Origin: Roseivirga sp. 4D4
GTDB taxonomy: Bacteria; Bacteroidota; Bacteroidia; Cytophagales; Cyclobacteriaceae
Direction of reading: 5' to 3'
Length of the DNA: 64,000 nucleotides
Assembly (NCBI RefSeq): GCF_001747095.1
Contig: NZ_MDGP01000001.1
Location: forward strand, 2,277,001-2,341,000
Shown: positions 46,139 to 56,000 of the stretch, piece by piece
Layout of the letters: each line of letters starts with the position of its first letter
How positions within the stretch are numbered: position 1 is the stretch's first letter
Position numbers and translations under genes: made by a program
The notes under the pieces: model-generated
What the model was told of the DNA's origin: nothing
Database searches by the model: none
The model's input: the letters and a program-made list of their open reading frames with translations, nothing else

Positions 46139-46663
46139 CTATGCTTCTGCCATCTTCTGCTTTGATTGTAAAACTAAGGCACTTATTACGCTTATTACCA
46201 AGCCAATTAGAAATACTGTCATGAACATAACAATTGTACCACCAATTGGGGTGTACATAAAACTGCCACTACCACTCATTAATGCTTCATACTTAGCCTC
46301 AAAAGCCGGTGTACCGACTTCCAAACCTTCGGCATAAGCCACATATTGTTCGTTGAAATCCGGCATGATCCAAGTAACGAAAACAAAGTTATATAAGCCC
46401 CAGGCGAGTCCTCCTATGGTTGACAGTGACAAACCTATCTTCATCGCTTCACCAAAACCGATCACTCCTTCGTTGATTTTATCTCTGTGATTTTTTACCG
46501 CAAAAAAGATCAAGGCCATGGCCACTATGATGGAAGAGTATCCAACAATCTCTCCAGCACTAAATGACTCTGGACCATTACCATAAACGAGACTGAAGAG
46601 TAATGGGATGCCCAGTAAAATGGTCAGTACATAGGGTGAGTAAATCTTAAGTATTCTTCTCAT
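46139..46663 (-). CDS. DUF4199 membrane protein
   Basis: A 174-residue protein with four predicted membrane helices (about 10-28, 42-57, 75-95 and 142-165) and the DUF4199 pattern: NHRDKINEGVIGFGEAMKIGLSLSTIGGLAWGLYN and GTIVMFMTVFLIGLVIS. In Bacteroidota, DUF4199 genes are often near signalling genes. Here a LuxR-type regulator with two membrane helices lies directly upstream on the same strand, so DUF4199 could be part of a membrane signalling pair. That link is inferred. Confidence 0.88.
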   Translation of the reverse strand: MRRILKIYSPYVLTILLGIPLLFSLVYGNGPESFSAGEIVGYSSIIVAMALIFFAVKNHRDKINEGVIGFGEAMKIGLSLSTIGGLAWGLYNFVFVTWIMPDFNEQYVAYAEGLEVGTPAFEAKYEALMSGSGSFMYTPIGGTIVMFMTVFLIGLVISVISALVLQSKQKMAEA

Positions 46664-46763
46664 ATCGAACTATTTTTTTGTTTACCCAAATCAACATGGA
46701 GACACCAAAATGAGTGTCATACTTAAGTACCAATCTACTAAATCGTACGAAAGTAGGAGTCAG

Positions 46764-47186
46764 TCAAACAATAACACGCCATTCCTTAGCTCGTATAACG
46801 GCTTGTGTTCTTCGCTTTACGTCCAACTTTACAAACAGGCTTGAAACGTGCGTTTTGATAGTACTTTCGGAGATAAAAAGCCTTTCTCCTATCTCTTGAT
46901 TTGACAAGCCTTCAGAAATCAGTTGCAGCACTTCAAGCTCTCTTTCGCTAATACCCAGATCAATTATTTTTTGTGTGTCAACATCTAATGGAGCCGACAC
47001 TGCGACAATCTTGTCCTTCTTCAAATTTCCTCCCAGGTAAATCCCCAATCCAATTAAGATTACTGCGGTAATACCGATAACAACATCTGCAGGAATTGAG
47101 GGCACGAACAAAGAGGCATTACTCAGCTGAAAAAGTATGAGTAGGGCAATAATTATCAAACCGAAGCGAAGGACGGTCTTAAGCAT
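46764..47186 (-). CDS. Membrane-tethered LuxR-type regulator
   Basis: A 140-residue protein with two membrane helices (about 5-24 and 35-55), a short linker and a C-terminal LuxR/FixJ helix-turn-helix (about 75-138): ISERELEVLQLISEGLSNQEIGERLFISESTIKTHVSSLFVKLDVKRR-type sequence with conserved E80 and I97/T-I-K-T-H. A DNA-binding domain on a membrane anchor without a receiver domain suggests direct membrane-to-DNA signalling. It lies upstream of DUF4199 on the same strand, about 100 bases apart. Confidence 0.9.
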   Translation of the reverse strand: MLKTVLRFGLIIIALLILFQLSNASLFVPSIPADVVIGITAVILIGLGIYLGGNLKKDKIVAVSAPLDVDTQKIIDLGISERELEVLQLISEGLSNQEIGERLFISESTIKTHVSSLFVKLDVKRRTQAVIRAKEWRVIV

Positions 47187-47255
47187 ACTGCAATTAATTA
47201 ATTTTGAAGATTATAACATACCGCAGAAATGAGAATCTTGACCGCGGACGAATAG

Positions 47256-48509
47256 CTATTTACCAATCCAATCTTGAAGCTTCTTTTCAAGAAACCTTCT
47301 CTCGGCTATGTTTTGAGCTTGTGCAATCGCCTTTTGAAGAAAGAATCTGGCCTGAGCCCAATTGCCTACGGCTGCATAAAGGTCTGCTTTGAGTGCATGA
47401 AAAGATTGGTTGCCTTTGATCTCTGACTCAATAGATTCCATCACCTCAAGTGCCTTGGCAGGACCTTCCACTTTGCTCAACACCACTACCCGGCTCATCT
47501 GCACCACTGGAATTGGCTTAATCTTTACCAACCGATTATATAAACCAAGAATGGTTTTCCAATTGGTGACTTCATAGGTTCTTGCTGTCGTATAATAGGC
47601 TGATATCGCAGCCTCTAGTTGATAGGCAGAGGTAGTCTCGTCCTTAGACGACTGTCTCAAAAAATCCCAACCCCATTTGATATACTCTTCATCGTAGAGC
47701 TTCCTGTTTTGATGCTCAAGCGTCAGTAAGTTTCCCTCGTCATCCATCCGAGCGGGAAAACGAGCCGCCTTGAACAGCATCATGGAAATGAGTGCCTTTA
47801 GTTCTCCTTTATCACAATTGGGTGCATTGGTCAAGAGAAAGCCCAGACGAATGGCTTCTTCACAAAGCTCGGTTTTAATGAGTTTATCACCCTCTGTGGC
47901 TTTATAACCTTCGTTAAAGAGTAAGTAAATAACCTGTAGTACTAAAGATAACCTAGATTCAATTTCATCATCACTCGGCACGCTGAGTTCACCGACTTCC
48001 ACCTTAAATTTTTTCTTGGCCCTTGTGATTGCCTTTTTGGTGGCCTCCTCATTTTTTAAAAGCGCTCTTGCGATCTCCTTAATAGAAAGACCACATAGAA
48101 GTTTGAGACTCAGCATCAATTGCTCCACGGGTTTCATTGCGGGATGACAACAAGCAAAAATCATCCTTAACTGATCATCTACTATGGCTTTTTCCTCTGG
48201 CAATTCTAACTCTGTAGTTTCTTTATCTATGATGCTCGCTTCGTGATGCTCCCAATCGGCACTTTTATTGTCTTTTCTTAAGAAGTCAATCAGTTTGTTA
48301 TTAGCCACACGGTACAACCATGCTGATGGATTTTCAGGCATTTCCTTATAAGACCATACCTTGGCTGCCTTATACAGCGCCTCCTGAACTGCATCTTCAA
48401 TTTTATCAATAAGGTGTGATGAATAACGGTTGGCAAACAACGAAACCAGCCGACCATATTCATGCCTGAAAAGGTGATCAAGGGTATCGTTAACCGTGGT
48501 GTTAGACAT
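47256..48509 (-). CDS. ECF sigma factor with DUF6596/TPR-like C-terminus
   Basis: The 417-residue protein has an ECF sigma-70 region 2 (YGRLVSLFANRYSSHLID to AWLYRVANNKLIDFLRKD, about 17-85) and region 4 (LLCGLSIKEIARALLKNEEATKKAITRAKKKF, about 135-175), then a long C-terminal DUF6596/TPR-like part (about 190-415) of the ECF42-type. Such sigma factors are found with YCII-like proteins, as here. The longest frame starts at 48587, but its first 26 residues would cross the terminator at 48544-48578; the ATG at 48509 is therefore chosen. Confidence 0.9.
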   Translation of the reverse strand: MSNTTVNDTLDHLFRHEYGRLVSLFANRYSSHLIDKIEDAVQEALYKAAKVWSYKEMPENPSAWLYRVANNKLIDFLRKDNKSADWEHHEASIIDKETTELELPEEKAIVDDQLRMIFACCHPAMKPVEQLMLSLKLLCGLSIKEIARALLKNEEATKKAITRAKKKFKVEVGELSVPSDDEIESRLSLVLQVIYLLFNEGYKATEGDKLIKTELCEEAIRLGFLLTNAPNCDKGELKALISMMLFKAARFPARMDDEGNLLTLEHQNRKLYDEEYIKWGWDFLRQSSKDETTSAYQLEAAISAYYTTARTYEVTNWKTILGLYNRLVKIKPIPVVQMSRVVVLSKVEGPAKALEVMESIESEIKGNQSFHALKADLYAAVGNWAQARFFLQKAIAQAQNIAERRFLEKKLQDWIGK

Positions 48510-48543
48510 AAGAAGTTTAAAAAGTATGCTTATTGATATTTTA

Positions 48544-48578
48544 AAAAAAGCCATTGAAGAATTCTCTTCAATGGCTTT
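48544..48578 (-). terminator. Rho-independent terminator after the YCII gene
   Basis: AAAGCCATTGAAGA and TCTTCAATGGCTTT form a perfect 14-bp stem with a 4-base loop, followed on the minus strand by a run of seven T. It lies 12 bases after the YCII stop and 35 bases before the sigma-factor start. Confidence 0.93.
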
Positions 48579-48590
48579 GGTCATCAATGA

Positions 48591-48944
48591 TTAATCAAAT
48601 TCTAAAACATTGATCTCTCTGATTTCAATGTGACCATCCTTTGCTTGAAGAATTGGGCAACCCTTCGATATTTCCGTGGCTTCATCTAAAGAAGTGGCAT
48701 TAATCATAAGATAACCTCCTACAATTTCTGCACCCTCAGCAAATGGACCATCGGTAACCACACTTCCGCCACCCGAAACTTGTTTTCCTTTCGCTTGCAA
48801 TGGTTCACCATCAATTAGCTGGCCTTTCTCTGCTAGTCCTTGCATCCAAACTTGCCACTCACCCATATGGGCTTGAACTTCTTCTGGAGAAAGTGAAGCC
48901 ATCATTTCGTCTCCACCTCTAAATAGGTATAAATACTTTTGCAT
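48591..48944 (-). CDS. YCII/DGPF domain protein
   Basis: A 117-residue cytosolic protein of the YCII family, with MQKYLYLFRGGDEMMA at the start, QVWMQGLAEKGQLIDGEPL, the family motif DGPFAEGAEIVGGYLMINA and a C-terminal strand ending EIREINVLEFD. Such proteins accompany ECF41/42-type sigma factors and may sense or catalyse on small substrates. It is upstream of the ECF sigma factor on the same strand, but a strong terminator separates the two. Confidence 0.92.
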   Translation of the reverse strand: MQKYLYLFRGGDEMMASLSPEEVQAHMGEWQVWMQGLAEKGQLIDGEPLQAKGKQVSGGGSVVTDGPFAEGAEIVGGYLMINATSLDEATEISKGCPILQAKDGHIEIREINVLEFD

Positions 48945-49045
48945 CTTATTCTATGTTTTGAATTAAAAAATGGTTTAAAAAATCGCGATTCACCTTTAAG
49001 ACGCTTCTTGATTCATAAAGGGACAAAATCTAAAATATATTTTGA

Positions 49046-50518
49046 TTATCCCTCTATTTGCTCCAAAATTGACGATTTCAAGATATCTACAACATGCTGC
49101 TGTTCGTCAAAATCTAAGGAAGCGAACCCAAGTCGCATACCATTATGACCTAATCCAGACCGATCATAATTCAGGTAATCAGGAATATCGAGACCATTGG
49201 TCTTCGCACGTTCCGAAATCCTTGTCCAACTCAAGTCTTTCCTAAGAAGCACCCAAACGGCCATCCCTCCCTCTGGAATACTAAAGGTCATGTACTCACC
49301 CAGTTCTTGAGATAGAAGATTACAAAAGTGATCTCTCCTGGCATGGTAAAGCTTGAGTGCCTTACGACTATGTCGTTGCAAATCGCCCTGCATGATCATT
49401 TGAGCAATGGCACGTTCCATAACAGTATCTCCTTGCCGATCGATAATCCTTCTCAAGTGCCCGGCAGATGTTATAAAATCTTTAGGGGCCACCATATAAC
49501 CCACACGAATTGCAGGTGCGACAATCTTACATAGCGCACCCATGTAAACCACATTGCCATGAGAAGCGATACTGATTAGTGGCAGCAAAGGCGCTCTTTG
49601 ATAGTGAAAGTCATAATCATAGTCATCCTCTAAAATGGCAAACCCATACTTCTTTGAAAGCTCAACCAAGTGCATTCGCCTTTCCGCACTCATAGTAACA
49701 GTTGTTGGATGGTGGTGGTGAGAAGTTACGTAAACAGAGCTGATTTTCTGTTGCCTGCAAATTGCCTCAATTTCCTTTGTGACCAAGCCCTTTTCATCGA
49801 CAGAAACCTTCATGATTTCTGCTCCAGCATGCTCCAATGTCAAACTAGCTGCGATATAATTGGTCTTCCCCACAATGGATATCCCACCATTTCGGTGTAA
49901 TAATTGGCTTGATAAATACATCGCCATTTGACTACCGCGGGTAATTAAAATTTGGTCTACACTACATCTTAAGCCCCTGGTTTCTTGTAAATATTTGACC
50001 AGAGCCTCCCTAAGGGAAAGATCCCCATAAAAGGGACCATAGTTTAGATGCTTAGTATTATAACCTCTGGAAATGATCCCCCGATAATGTCTGAAGATCT
50101 CAGCGACCGGTGCGATTCTAACATCAGGAGTTCCCTCGTCTAGGGTCAATCCATCTACAAGTTTTGGTTCGGTTCTTTTTAGGTCGCCAATATCACCAAA
50201 TTCGAAAGGCGCGTCTCTTGAGAACTCCCCTTCCTTAAAATCCCCTTCTGGTTTTACTTCGGGCAACTGATCACTGACAAAGGTCCCTTTTGACTGGATG
50301 GTTACAATCCAGCCCTGACTGATCAATTCATCATAAGCAGCGACAACCGTTTTCCTATGAATTTCTAAATCTGTTGCTAAACTACGACTGCCTGGAAGCT
50401 TCAGGCCACTTTCCAAAATCCCATTCTTCATAAGATGTATCAATGCATTGTTGATTTGCAGATAAATAGGAGTATCAGAAGACCGATCGATTTCTATCAG
50501 GTTTTTCAGTGCTATCAT
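49046..50518 (-). CDS. MocR/PdxR-type GntR-aminotransferase regulator
   Basis: The 490-residue regulator has an N-terminal GntR winged HTH (about 15-82; LPGSRSLATDLEIHRKTVVAAYDELISQGW) fused to a class I aminotransferase-like domain (about 125-490). The PLP site is present: ILEDDYDYDFHYQ (295-307) and the lysine K331 in GALCKIVAPAIRVG. The usual SK pair is CK here. MocR proteins sense PLP or related vitamers. It is transcribed away from the flavin-oxidase gene at 50600, the arrangement typical of a regulator and its target. Confidence 0.93.
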   Translation of the reverse strand: MIALKNLIEIDRSSDTPIYLQINNALIHLMKNGILESGLKLPGSRSLATDLEIHRKTVVAAYDELISQGWIVTIQSKGTFVSDQLPEVKPEGDFKEGEFSRDAPFEFGDIGDLKRTEPKLVDGLTLDEGTPDVRIAPVAEIFRHYRGIISRGYNTKHLNYGPFYGDLSLREALVKYLQETRGLRCSVDQILITRGSQMAMYLSSQLLHRNGGISIVGKTNYIAASLTLEHAGAEIMKVSVDEKGLVTKEIEAICRQQKISSVYVTSHHHHPTTVTMSAERRMHLVELSKKYGFAILEDDYDYDFHYQRAPLLPLISIASHGNVVYMGALCKIVAPAIRVGYMVAPKDFITSAGHLRRIIDRQGDTVMERAIAQMIMQGDLQRHSRKALKLYHARRDHFCNLLSQELGEYMTFSIPEGGMAVWVLLRKDLSWTRISERAKTNGLDIPDYLNYDRSGLGHNGMRLGFASLDFDEQQHVVDILKSSILEQIEG

Positions 50519-50520
50519 AG

Positions 50521-50563
50521 TGGACTACTTAATAATACCAAACTGGATTACAATGATAGTCCA
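50521..50563. promoter_or_regulatory. Inverted repeat in the MocR divergent promoter
   Basis: TGGACTA (50521-50527) and TAGTCCA (50557-50563) are perfect inverted repeats separated by 29 bases, in the 81-base gap between the divergent genes. MocR proteins often bind widely spaced sites, so this is a candidate operator; the match is short and could be chance. Confidence 0.4.
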
Positions 50564-50599
50564 ATATTACGGCATATTTAGATTATTAAGATTACTGCT

Positions 50600-51274
50600 A
50601 TGGCCGAATTTGCTAAGACATCATTGAATAAAATCGTCAGAGGTCCGAAAAGAGCTCACTATGATAAAAAGCTTGTATACGAGATCCTTGACTCTCATTT
50701 CATCTGCTACGTGCCCTATATCCATGCCAATACGTCTATTGTGATTCCTACTGGTTATGGCAGAAAGGGAGATCAAATCCTCTTGCATGGGTCTAACAAA
50801 AACAGGATGCTTCTCTCCCTTCTCGATCAAGAGTTGGCGAGTTTGACGGTGAGCCATATGGATGGCCTGGTATTGGCCCGGTCAGTCTTCCACCACTCCA
50901 TCAACTATAGATCGGTAACTGTATTCGGGAAAGCCCACCTAGTGGAAGATGATGAGGCAAAAATGGAGGCTCTGGAGATCATTACTGAAAACATCATTCC
51001 TGGTCGTTGGGCCGAAGCGCGAATCCCCAATCAGAAAGAACTCAATGGCACTTTGGTAATCGCCATTGATATTGATGAAGCTTCGGCAAAAGTCAGAGAC
51101 GTGGGAGCCAGTGATGAAGTAGCTGATCATGACTTAGATGTATGGGCCGGAGTGCTCGAAATAGATACCCTACCAGGTAAGGTAGTAAGAAACGATGATT
51201 GCAAACCAGGACTTGATGTACCTGAATCTGTCAAGAGTTTTACTTTCTCCAACCACAGTGTACAGCCCGAATGA
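50600..51274 (+). CDS. Pyridoxamine 5'-phosphate oxidase family protein
   Basis: A 224-residue split-barrel flavoprotein of the putative PNPOx-like/nitroreductase-related family. It opens with SLNKIVRGPKRAHYDKKLVYEILD, followed by FICYVPYIHANTSIVIPTGYGRKGDQILLHGS, and has the conserved VSHMDGLVLARSVFHHSINYRSVTVFG block. It binds FMN or F420-like cofactors and may act on a vitamin B6-related or other small substrate. Its divergence from a MocR regulator that senses PLP supports a link with vitamin B6, but the reaction is not known. Confidence 0.9.
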   Translation: MAEFAKTSLNKIVRGPKRAHYDKKLVYEILDSHFICYVPYIHANTSIVIPTGYGRKGDQILLHGSNKNRMLLSLLDQELASLTVSHMDGLVLARSVFHHSINYRSVTVFGKAHLVEDDEAKMEALEIITENIIPGRWAEARIPNQKELNGTLVIAIDIDEASAKVRDVGASDEVADHDLDVWAGVLEIDTLPGKVVRNDDCKPGLDVPESVKSFTFSNHSVQPE

Positions 51275-51313
51275 GATAATTCGGACCAATTAAGTTCATA
51301 ATCGGCATAAATG

Positions 51314-51321
51314 TATCTTTG
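51314..51321 (+). promoter_or_regulatory. Bacteroidetes -7 promoter box, fixes the methyltransferase start
   Basis: TATCTTTG matches TAnnTTTG and lies 19 bases before the ATG at 51341. The longer reading frame starting at 51311 would begin before this box, so the downstream ATG is preferred. Confidence 0.5.
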
Positions 51322-51340
51322 CGGTATAGTGCAAAGCCTT

Positions 51341-52498
51341 ATGTCCAACGAAACCCGATTACTTCAACATATTCAGTCTAGCATAGCAGATGATTCTTTT
51401 GTTCGGCTTACCCTGAGTAAGCCAACTGATCAAAAGGGTATCTTGAAGAAGGTGATCGTATCTCTTGCCAGCATTAAGAAGGAGACGCAGCTTTCATTTA
51501 TCTATAGACATAAAACCAATGACATCACTAAAAACCAGCCCATCAAAGAAGGCCTGGTCACGATCGAAAGTCAGTTATCAGGAGAGTTCGAAATAGCCAA
51601 CCTCTTTACTACTTCATCTGATTTTGCTTATGAGCGAAATGGCGGTAAATCTAGACTAAAGGAGAAGCCAGCGACTTTCAAAACGGCTCCAAATCGTGGG
51701 CATGACAAAGAAAAAAGACATCTGATTCAAGGGACTGATTACCTACAACTCTTGGGAGTCCTCGACAAAAACGGAAGGGTCTTAAAAGACAAAGGAGACA
51801 AGTTTAAGCAAATCAACAAGTTTGTTGAGGTGATAGAAAGTCTCTTGAAAAACCATGAATTGGCCTCAAGCAAAAAATCTATTCGTGTTGTAGACATGGG
51901 CTCAGGCAAGGGCTATTTGACTTTTGCCTTATATGACTACCTCGCGAACCAACTGAAATTGGATGCTTCCGTAGCGGGTGTTGAAGTTCGTCAAGACCTA
52001 ATTGATAAATGTAATGGAATCGCTAAGTCAGTAGGCTTTGAACAACTCAACTTTGAACTGGGCTATATAGGTGACTACGCATTAGACAGCACCGATATGC
52101 TGATCGCCCTCCACGCTTGCGATACCGCCACTGACGATGCTATTGCTAAAGGCATGGCGGCCAATGCGGAGCTAATCATTTGTGCACCATGCTGTCATAA
52201 ACAGGTGCGAAAGTCAATGACCGACAGTCAAGGACTAGATAGCCTCCTCCAACATGGAATTCTCAAAGAAAGACAGGCCGAAATTGTTACAGACGCGATT
52301 CGTGCCTTACTGATGGAATCTAAGGGATATAAGACCAAAGTCTTTGAGTTCATTTCTACGGAGCACACGGGTAAGAATTTGATGATTGTGGGTCAAAAGA
52401 GGAAGAAAACTGCCAATCCTCAACAATACTTAGACGAAGTTGAAAAGCTTAAGCAGCAATTTGGCATCAAGGAGCATTATCTTGAAAGCCTCCTCTAG
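51341..52498 (+). CDS. SAM-dependent methyltransferase (Methyltransf_32 type)
   Basis: The 385-residue protein has a ~170-residue N-terminal region of unknown fold and a Rossmann-type methyltransferase domain from about residue 180: motif I VVDMGSGKGYLTFAL (183-197), acidic residue in VAGVEVRQDLID, and the LIICAPCCHKQVR block near residue 280 typical of METTL25-like and Methyltransf_32 proteins. The double cysteine in APCCHK is conserved in that family. The substrate, probably a protein or RNA, is unknown. Start placed at ATG 51341 because a -7 box lies just upstream. Confidence 0.85.
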   Translation: MSNETRLLQHIQSSIADDSFVRLTLSKPTDQKGILKKVIVSLASIKKETQLSFIYRHKTNDITKNQPIKEGLVTIESQLSGEFEIANLFTTSSDFAYERNGGKSRLKEKPATFKTAPNRGHDKEKRHLIQGTDYLQLLGVLDKNGRVLKDKGDKFKQINKFVEVIESLLKNHELASSKKSIRVVDMGSGKGYLTFALYDYLANQLKLDASVAGVEVRQDLIDKCNGIAKSVGFEQLNFELGYIGDYALDSTDMLIALHACDTATDDAIAKGMAANAELIICAPCCHKQVRKSMTDSQGLDSLLQHGILKERQAEIVTDAIRALLMESKGYKTKVFEFISTEHTGKNLMIVGQKRKKTANPQQYLDEVEKLKQQFGIKEHYLESLL

Positions 52499-52524
52499 CA
52501 AAAGGCCTATCCACCCAGAAGTTG

Positions 52525-53052
52525 CTAGTTTACTTTCTTGTAAGCGCTAACAGTTTCTTGTTCAACCAAAAAAAGGTACCTCTTGAAAAAGAAGTAGTAA
52601 AAACGAAATTCTTCATCCCACAGGGCAGTATAATTTTTCTCAGTGAAATAATCACACCCTTTCGGAGAAAGCTGGCACTTGGTCTTCGTGACTTCACCAG
52701 TCTTAAAATTGACTTTACTGACTGTTTTCCCTTTACTATTCTTGATATAGATTATATCAGATTCAGATTCAGAAAAGTAGGATTCCACTGAAGTAGTATG
52801 GCCCTTTGTTTTAAACATACTGATCCTCTCTAAGCTACTCAGTTTAAAGACTGTAAATGTTGTTGGCTTAAATCCATATCCTATTAAAACAACGTCTCGC
52901 TCATCATCGGCAAAAAAATAGAAGGGTATATCCTTACCCGGATAGTCTCTATCTACAACACCAATTTGTTCATAATCCTTATCTATTATTTGCCCATGAC
53001 ACAGGGAGCATACAAAAAGAAATAAGATCGAAAGAAACGTTGAATTCGACAT
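52525..53052 (-). CDS. Secreted protein of unknown function
   Basis: A 175-residue protein with a signal peptide (residues 5-20, CHGQ). The mature part alternates strand-like segments (FYFFADDERDVVLIGYGFKPTT, SIKNSKG-like IIYIKNSKGKTVSKVNF) and has a cysteine in SPKGCDYF. No family is recognised. It lies 20 bases downstream of IcmF on the same strand, but a link with that enzyme is unlikely because this protein is exported. Confidence 0.7.
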   Translation of the reverse strand: MSNSTFLSILFLFVCSLCHGQIIDKDYEQIGVVDRDYPGKDIPFYFFADDERDVVLIGYGFKPTTFTVFKLSSLERISMFKTKGHTTSVESYFSESESDIIYIKNSKGKTVSKVNFKTGEVTKTKCQLSPKGCDYFTEKNYTALWDEEFRFYYFFFKRYLFLVEQETVSAYKKVN

Positions 53053-53072
53053 ACAGCGATCAAAACCTGTAT

Positions 53073-56000
53073 TTACATATTACGCCTATACTGACCACCC
53101 ACTTCAAAGAGTGCGCTAGTAATCTGTCCTAAAGAACAGTACTTACAAGCTTCCATCAGTTCTTCGAAGAGGTTTTCATTTTGGATTGCCGCGGTCTGAA
53201 GCCGCTTGATGATTTCTTCAGTCCTTGACGCGTTACCTTCATGAAGCTGGTTCAGCATCGTGATCTGATATTCTTTCTCTTCCTCCGTAGCACGAATCAC
53301 TTCTTTTGGCAATACCGTTGGCGAGCCTTTTGAACTCAGGAAGGTGTTCACACCGATGATTGGGAATTCACCCGTATGCTTCAGGGTCTCATAGTAAAGC
53401 GACTCTTCCTGAATTTTGCTACGCTGGTACATGGTCTCCATGGCACCAAGCACACCACCTCTCTCGGTAATGCGATCAAATTCTACCAATACTGCCTCCT
53501 CTACAAGATCAGTCAACTCTTCGGTAATGAATGAACCCTGCATCGGATTCTCATTTTTAGCAAGTCCTAGCTCCTTGTTGATGATCAATTGAATCGCCAT
53601 GGCTCTACGCACAGATTCTTCTGTAGGGGTAGTGATGGCTTCATCATAGGCGTTGGTATGCAATGAGTTACAGTTATCATAAATCGCATACAAGGCTTGA
53701 AGTGTAGTTCTGATATCGTTGAAATCAATTTCCTGGGCGTGAAGCGATCGGCCAGACGTCTGGATATGATATTTCAACATTTGAGCTCTTGGATTAGCCC
53801 CATATTTATGCTTTAGGGCTTTAGCCCAAATCCTTCTTGCCACGCGACCGATCACTGCGTATTCAGGATCGATACCGTTTGAGAAGAAGAAAGATAAGTT
53901 TGGTCCGAAGGCATTGATGTCCATTCCACGACTGAGGTAGTACTCAACATACGTAAAGCCATTGGCCAATGTAAAGGCCAACTGTGTAATTGGGTTAGCA
54001 CCGGCCTCGGCAATATGATAGCCTGAAATAGAAACAGAATAGAAATTTCTTACCGATTGCTCAATAAAGTACTGCTGCACATCACCCATCAATCTCAAGG
54101 CAAACTCAGTAGAGAAAATACAAGTGTTTTGGGCTTGATCTTCTTTTAAAATATCAGCCTGAACAGTTCCTCTGACTACCGAAAGGGTTTTGGCCTTGAT
54201 AGGCTCATAGACCTCTGCGGGAAGTACCTGATCTCCAGTAACACCCAAAAGCATCAAACCTAGACCATTGTTTCCTTCAGGAAGCTCCCCCTGATATTGA
54301 GGTCTGGCAACGCCTTTGTCCTCATAGATTTTTTTGATCTTGGCCTCAACTTCTTTCTCAAGACCGTTTTCCTTGATATAAACCTCACACTGCTGATCAA
54401 TGGCGGCATTCATAAAGAAACCGAGCAGCATTGGCGCAGGACCATTGATGGTCATGGAAACCGAAGTGGTAGGATTTGAAAGGTCAAAGCCTGAGTAGAG
54501 TTTCTTAGCATCGTCCAAGCAGCAAATACTTACCCCTGCATTACCGATCTTGCCGTAAATGTCAGGTCGGTGATCCGGGTCATTTCCATAAAGTGTAACA
54601 GAGTCAAAAGCGGTGGAAAGCCTGGCAGCAGGCATGCCCAAACTCACATAGTGGAAACGCCTGTTCGTACGCTCTGGTCCACCTTCACCGGCAAACATTC
54701 TGGTAGGATCTTCTCCCTCTCTTTTGAAAGGATAAATACCAGCGGTATATGGGAATTCACCCGGAACATTTTCTTGCAAAGACCATCGCAATACATCACC
54801 CCAGCTTCTAAACTTTGGTAGTGAGACTTTCGGGATTTGCGTATGCGAGAGTGACTCAGAATGTGTCTGAATCTTGATCTCTTTGTCCCGAACTTTAAAG
54901 CTATAGACTGGGTCAGTATATTTCTTTTTCTTCTCTTCCCATTGCTCAATCAGCTGCCAATTGTGTGGATCGAAGTCGAGCTTAATTTTTTCGAAAGACT
55001 CCTGAAGCCCTTTGATCAAACGATCTTTGTCTTCAATCTCAGAGTTCTCTAGCGTCTCGATTGACTTATGAAGACCATATAGCTTATCTGCAATGTCTGC
55101 CTGAGAAAGTGCCTTACTATCATACGCGCGATTATTCTCAGAAATCTCTGACAGGTATCGAGTTCTTTTCGGTGGAATCACAAATATCTTTTCAGACATC
55201 TCATTCGTGATCTCGAAAGTAGAATTCAATTCCGTACCCGTACGCTCCACAACCTTGTCCATGATCACTTTATACAGCGAGTTCATGCCAGGGTCATTGA
55301 ATTGAGAGGCTATAGTGCCAAACACAGGCATCTCATCTACATTGACGGTCCATAGCCCGTGGTTACGTTGGTACTGTTTCTTCACATCACGAAGGGCATC
55401 AAGTGCTCCACGTTTGTCAAATTTGTTCAAGGCAATTACATCAGCAAAATCGAGCATATCGATTTTCTCTAACTGGGTAGCGGCACCGTACTCTGGTGTC
55501 ATCACATAAAGAGAAACATCTGAATGATCCAGAATTTCAGTATCGGATTGACCAATCCCTGAAGTCTCAAGAATGATCAAATCATACTGCGCTGCCTTCA
55601 ATACCTGAACGGCTTCTCTGACATGCTTTGAAAGGGCCAGGTTAGACTGACGAGTAGCTAATGAGCGCATGTAAACACGTTCATTGTTAATTGAATTCAT
55701 TCGAATTCTATCTCCTAATAGGGCCCCGCCTGTTTTTCTCTTCGAGGGATCGACCGAAACGATCGCAATGTTTTTGTCTTTAAAGTCGATCAAGAATCTT
55801 CTGACCAATTCATCCACCAAAGAAGACTTACCAGCGCCACCCGTACCTGTTATACCTAAAACAGGAGCTTCTACTTTGGTAGCCATTTCGTGCACCTGAT
55901 CAAGGTGCGCCTTTGAAGCTTCAGGGAAATTTTCCGCAGCTGATATTACCCTGGCGATTGACTTCACATCCTTTTCTGCGATATGATTTACTTCGCCATT

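Noticed and set aside
48510..48587. Longer start for the ECF42-type sigma factor
   Set aside because: The extension crosses the perfect terminator hairpin at 48544-48578.
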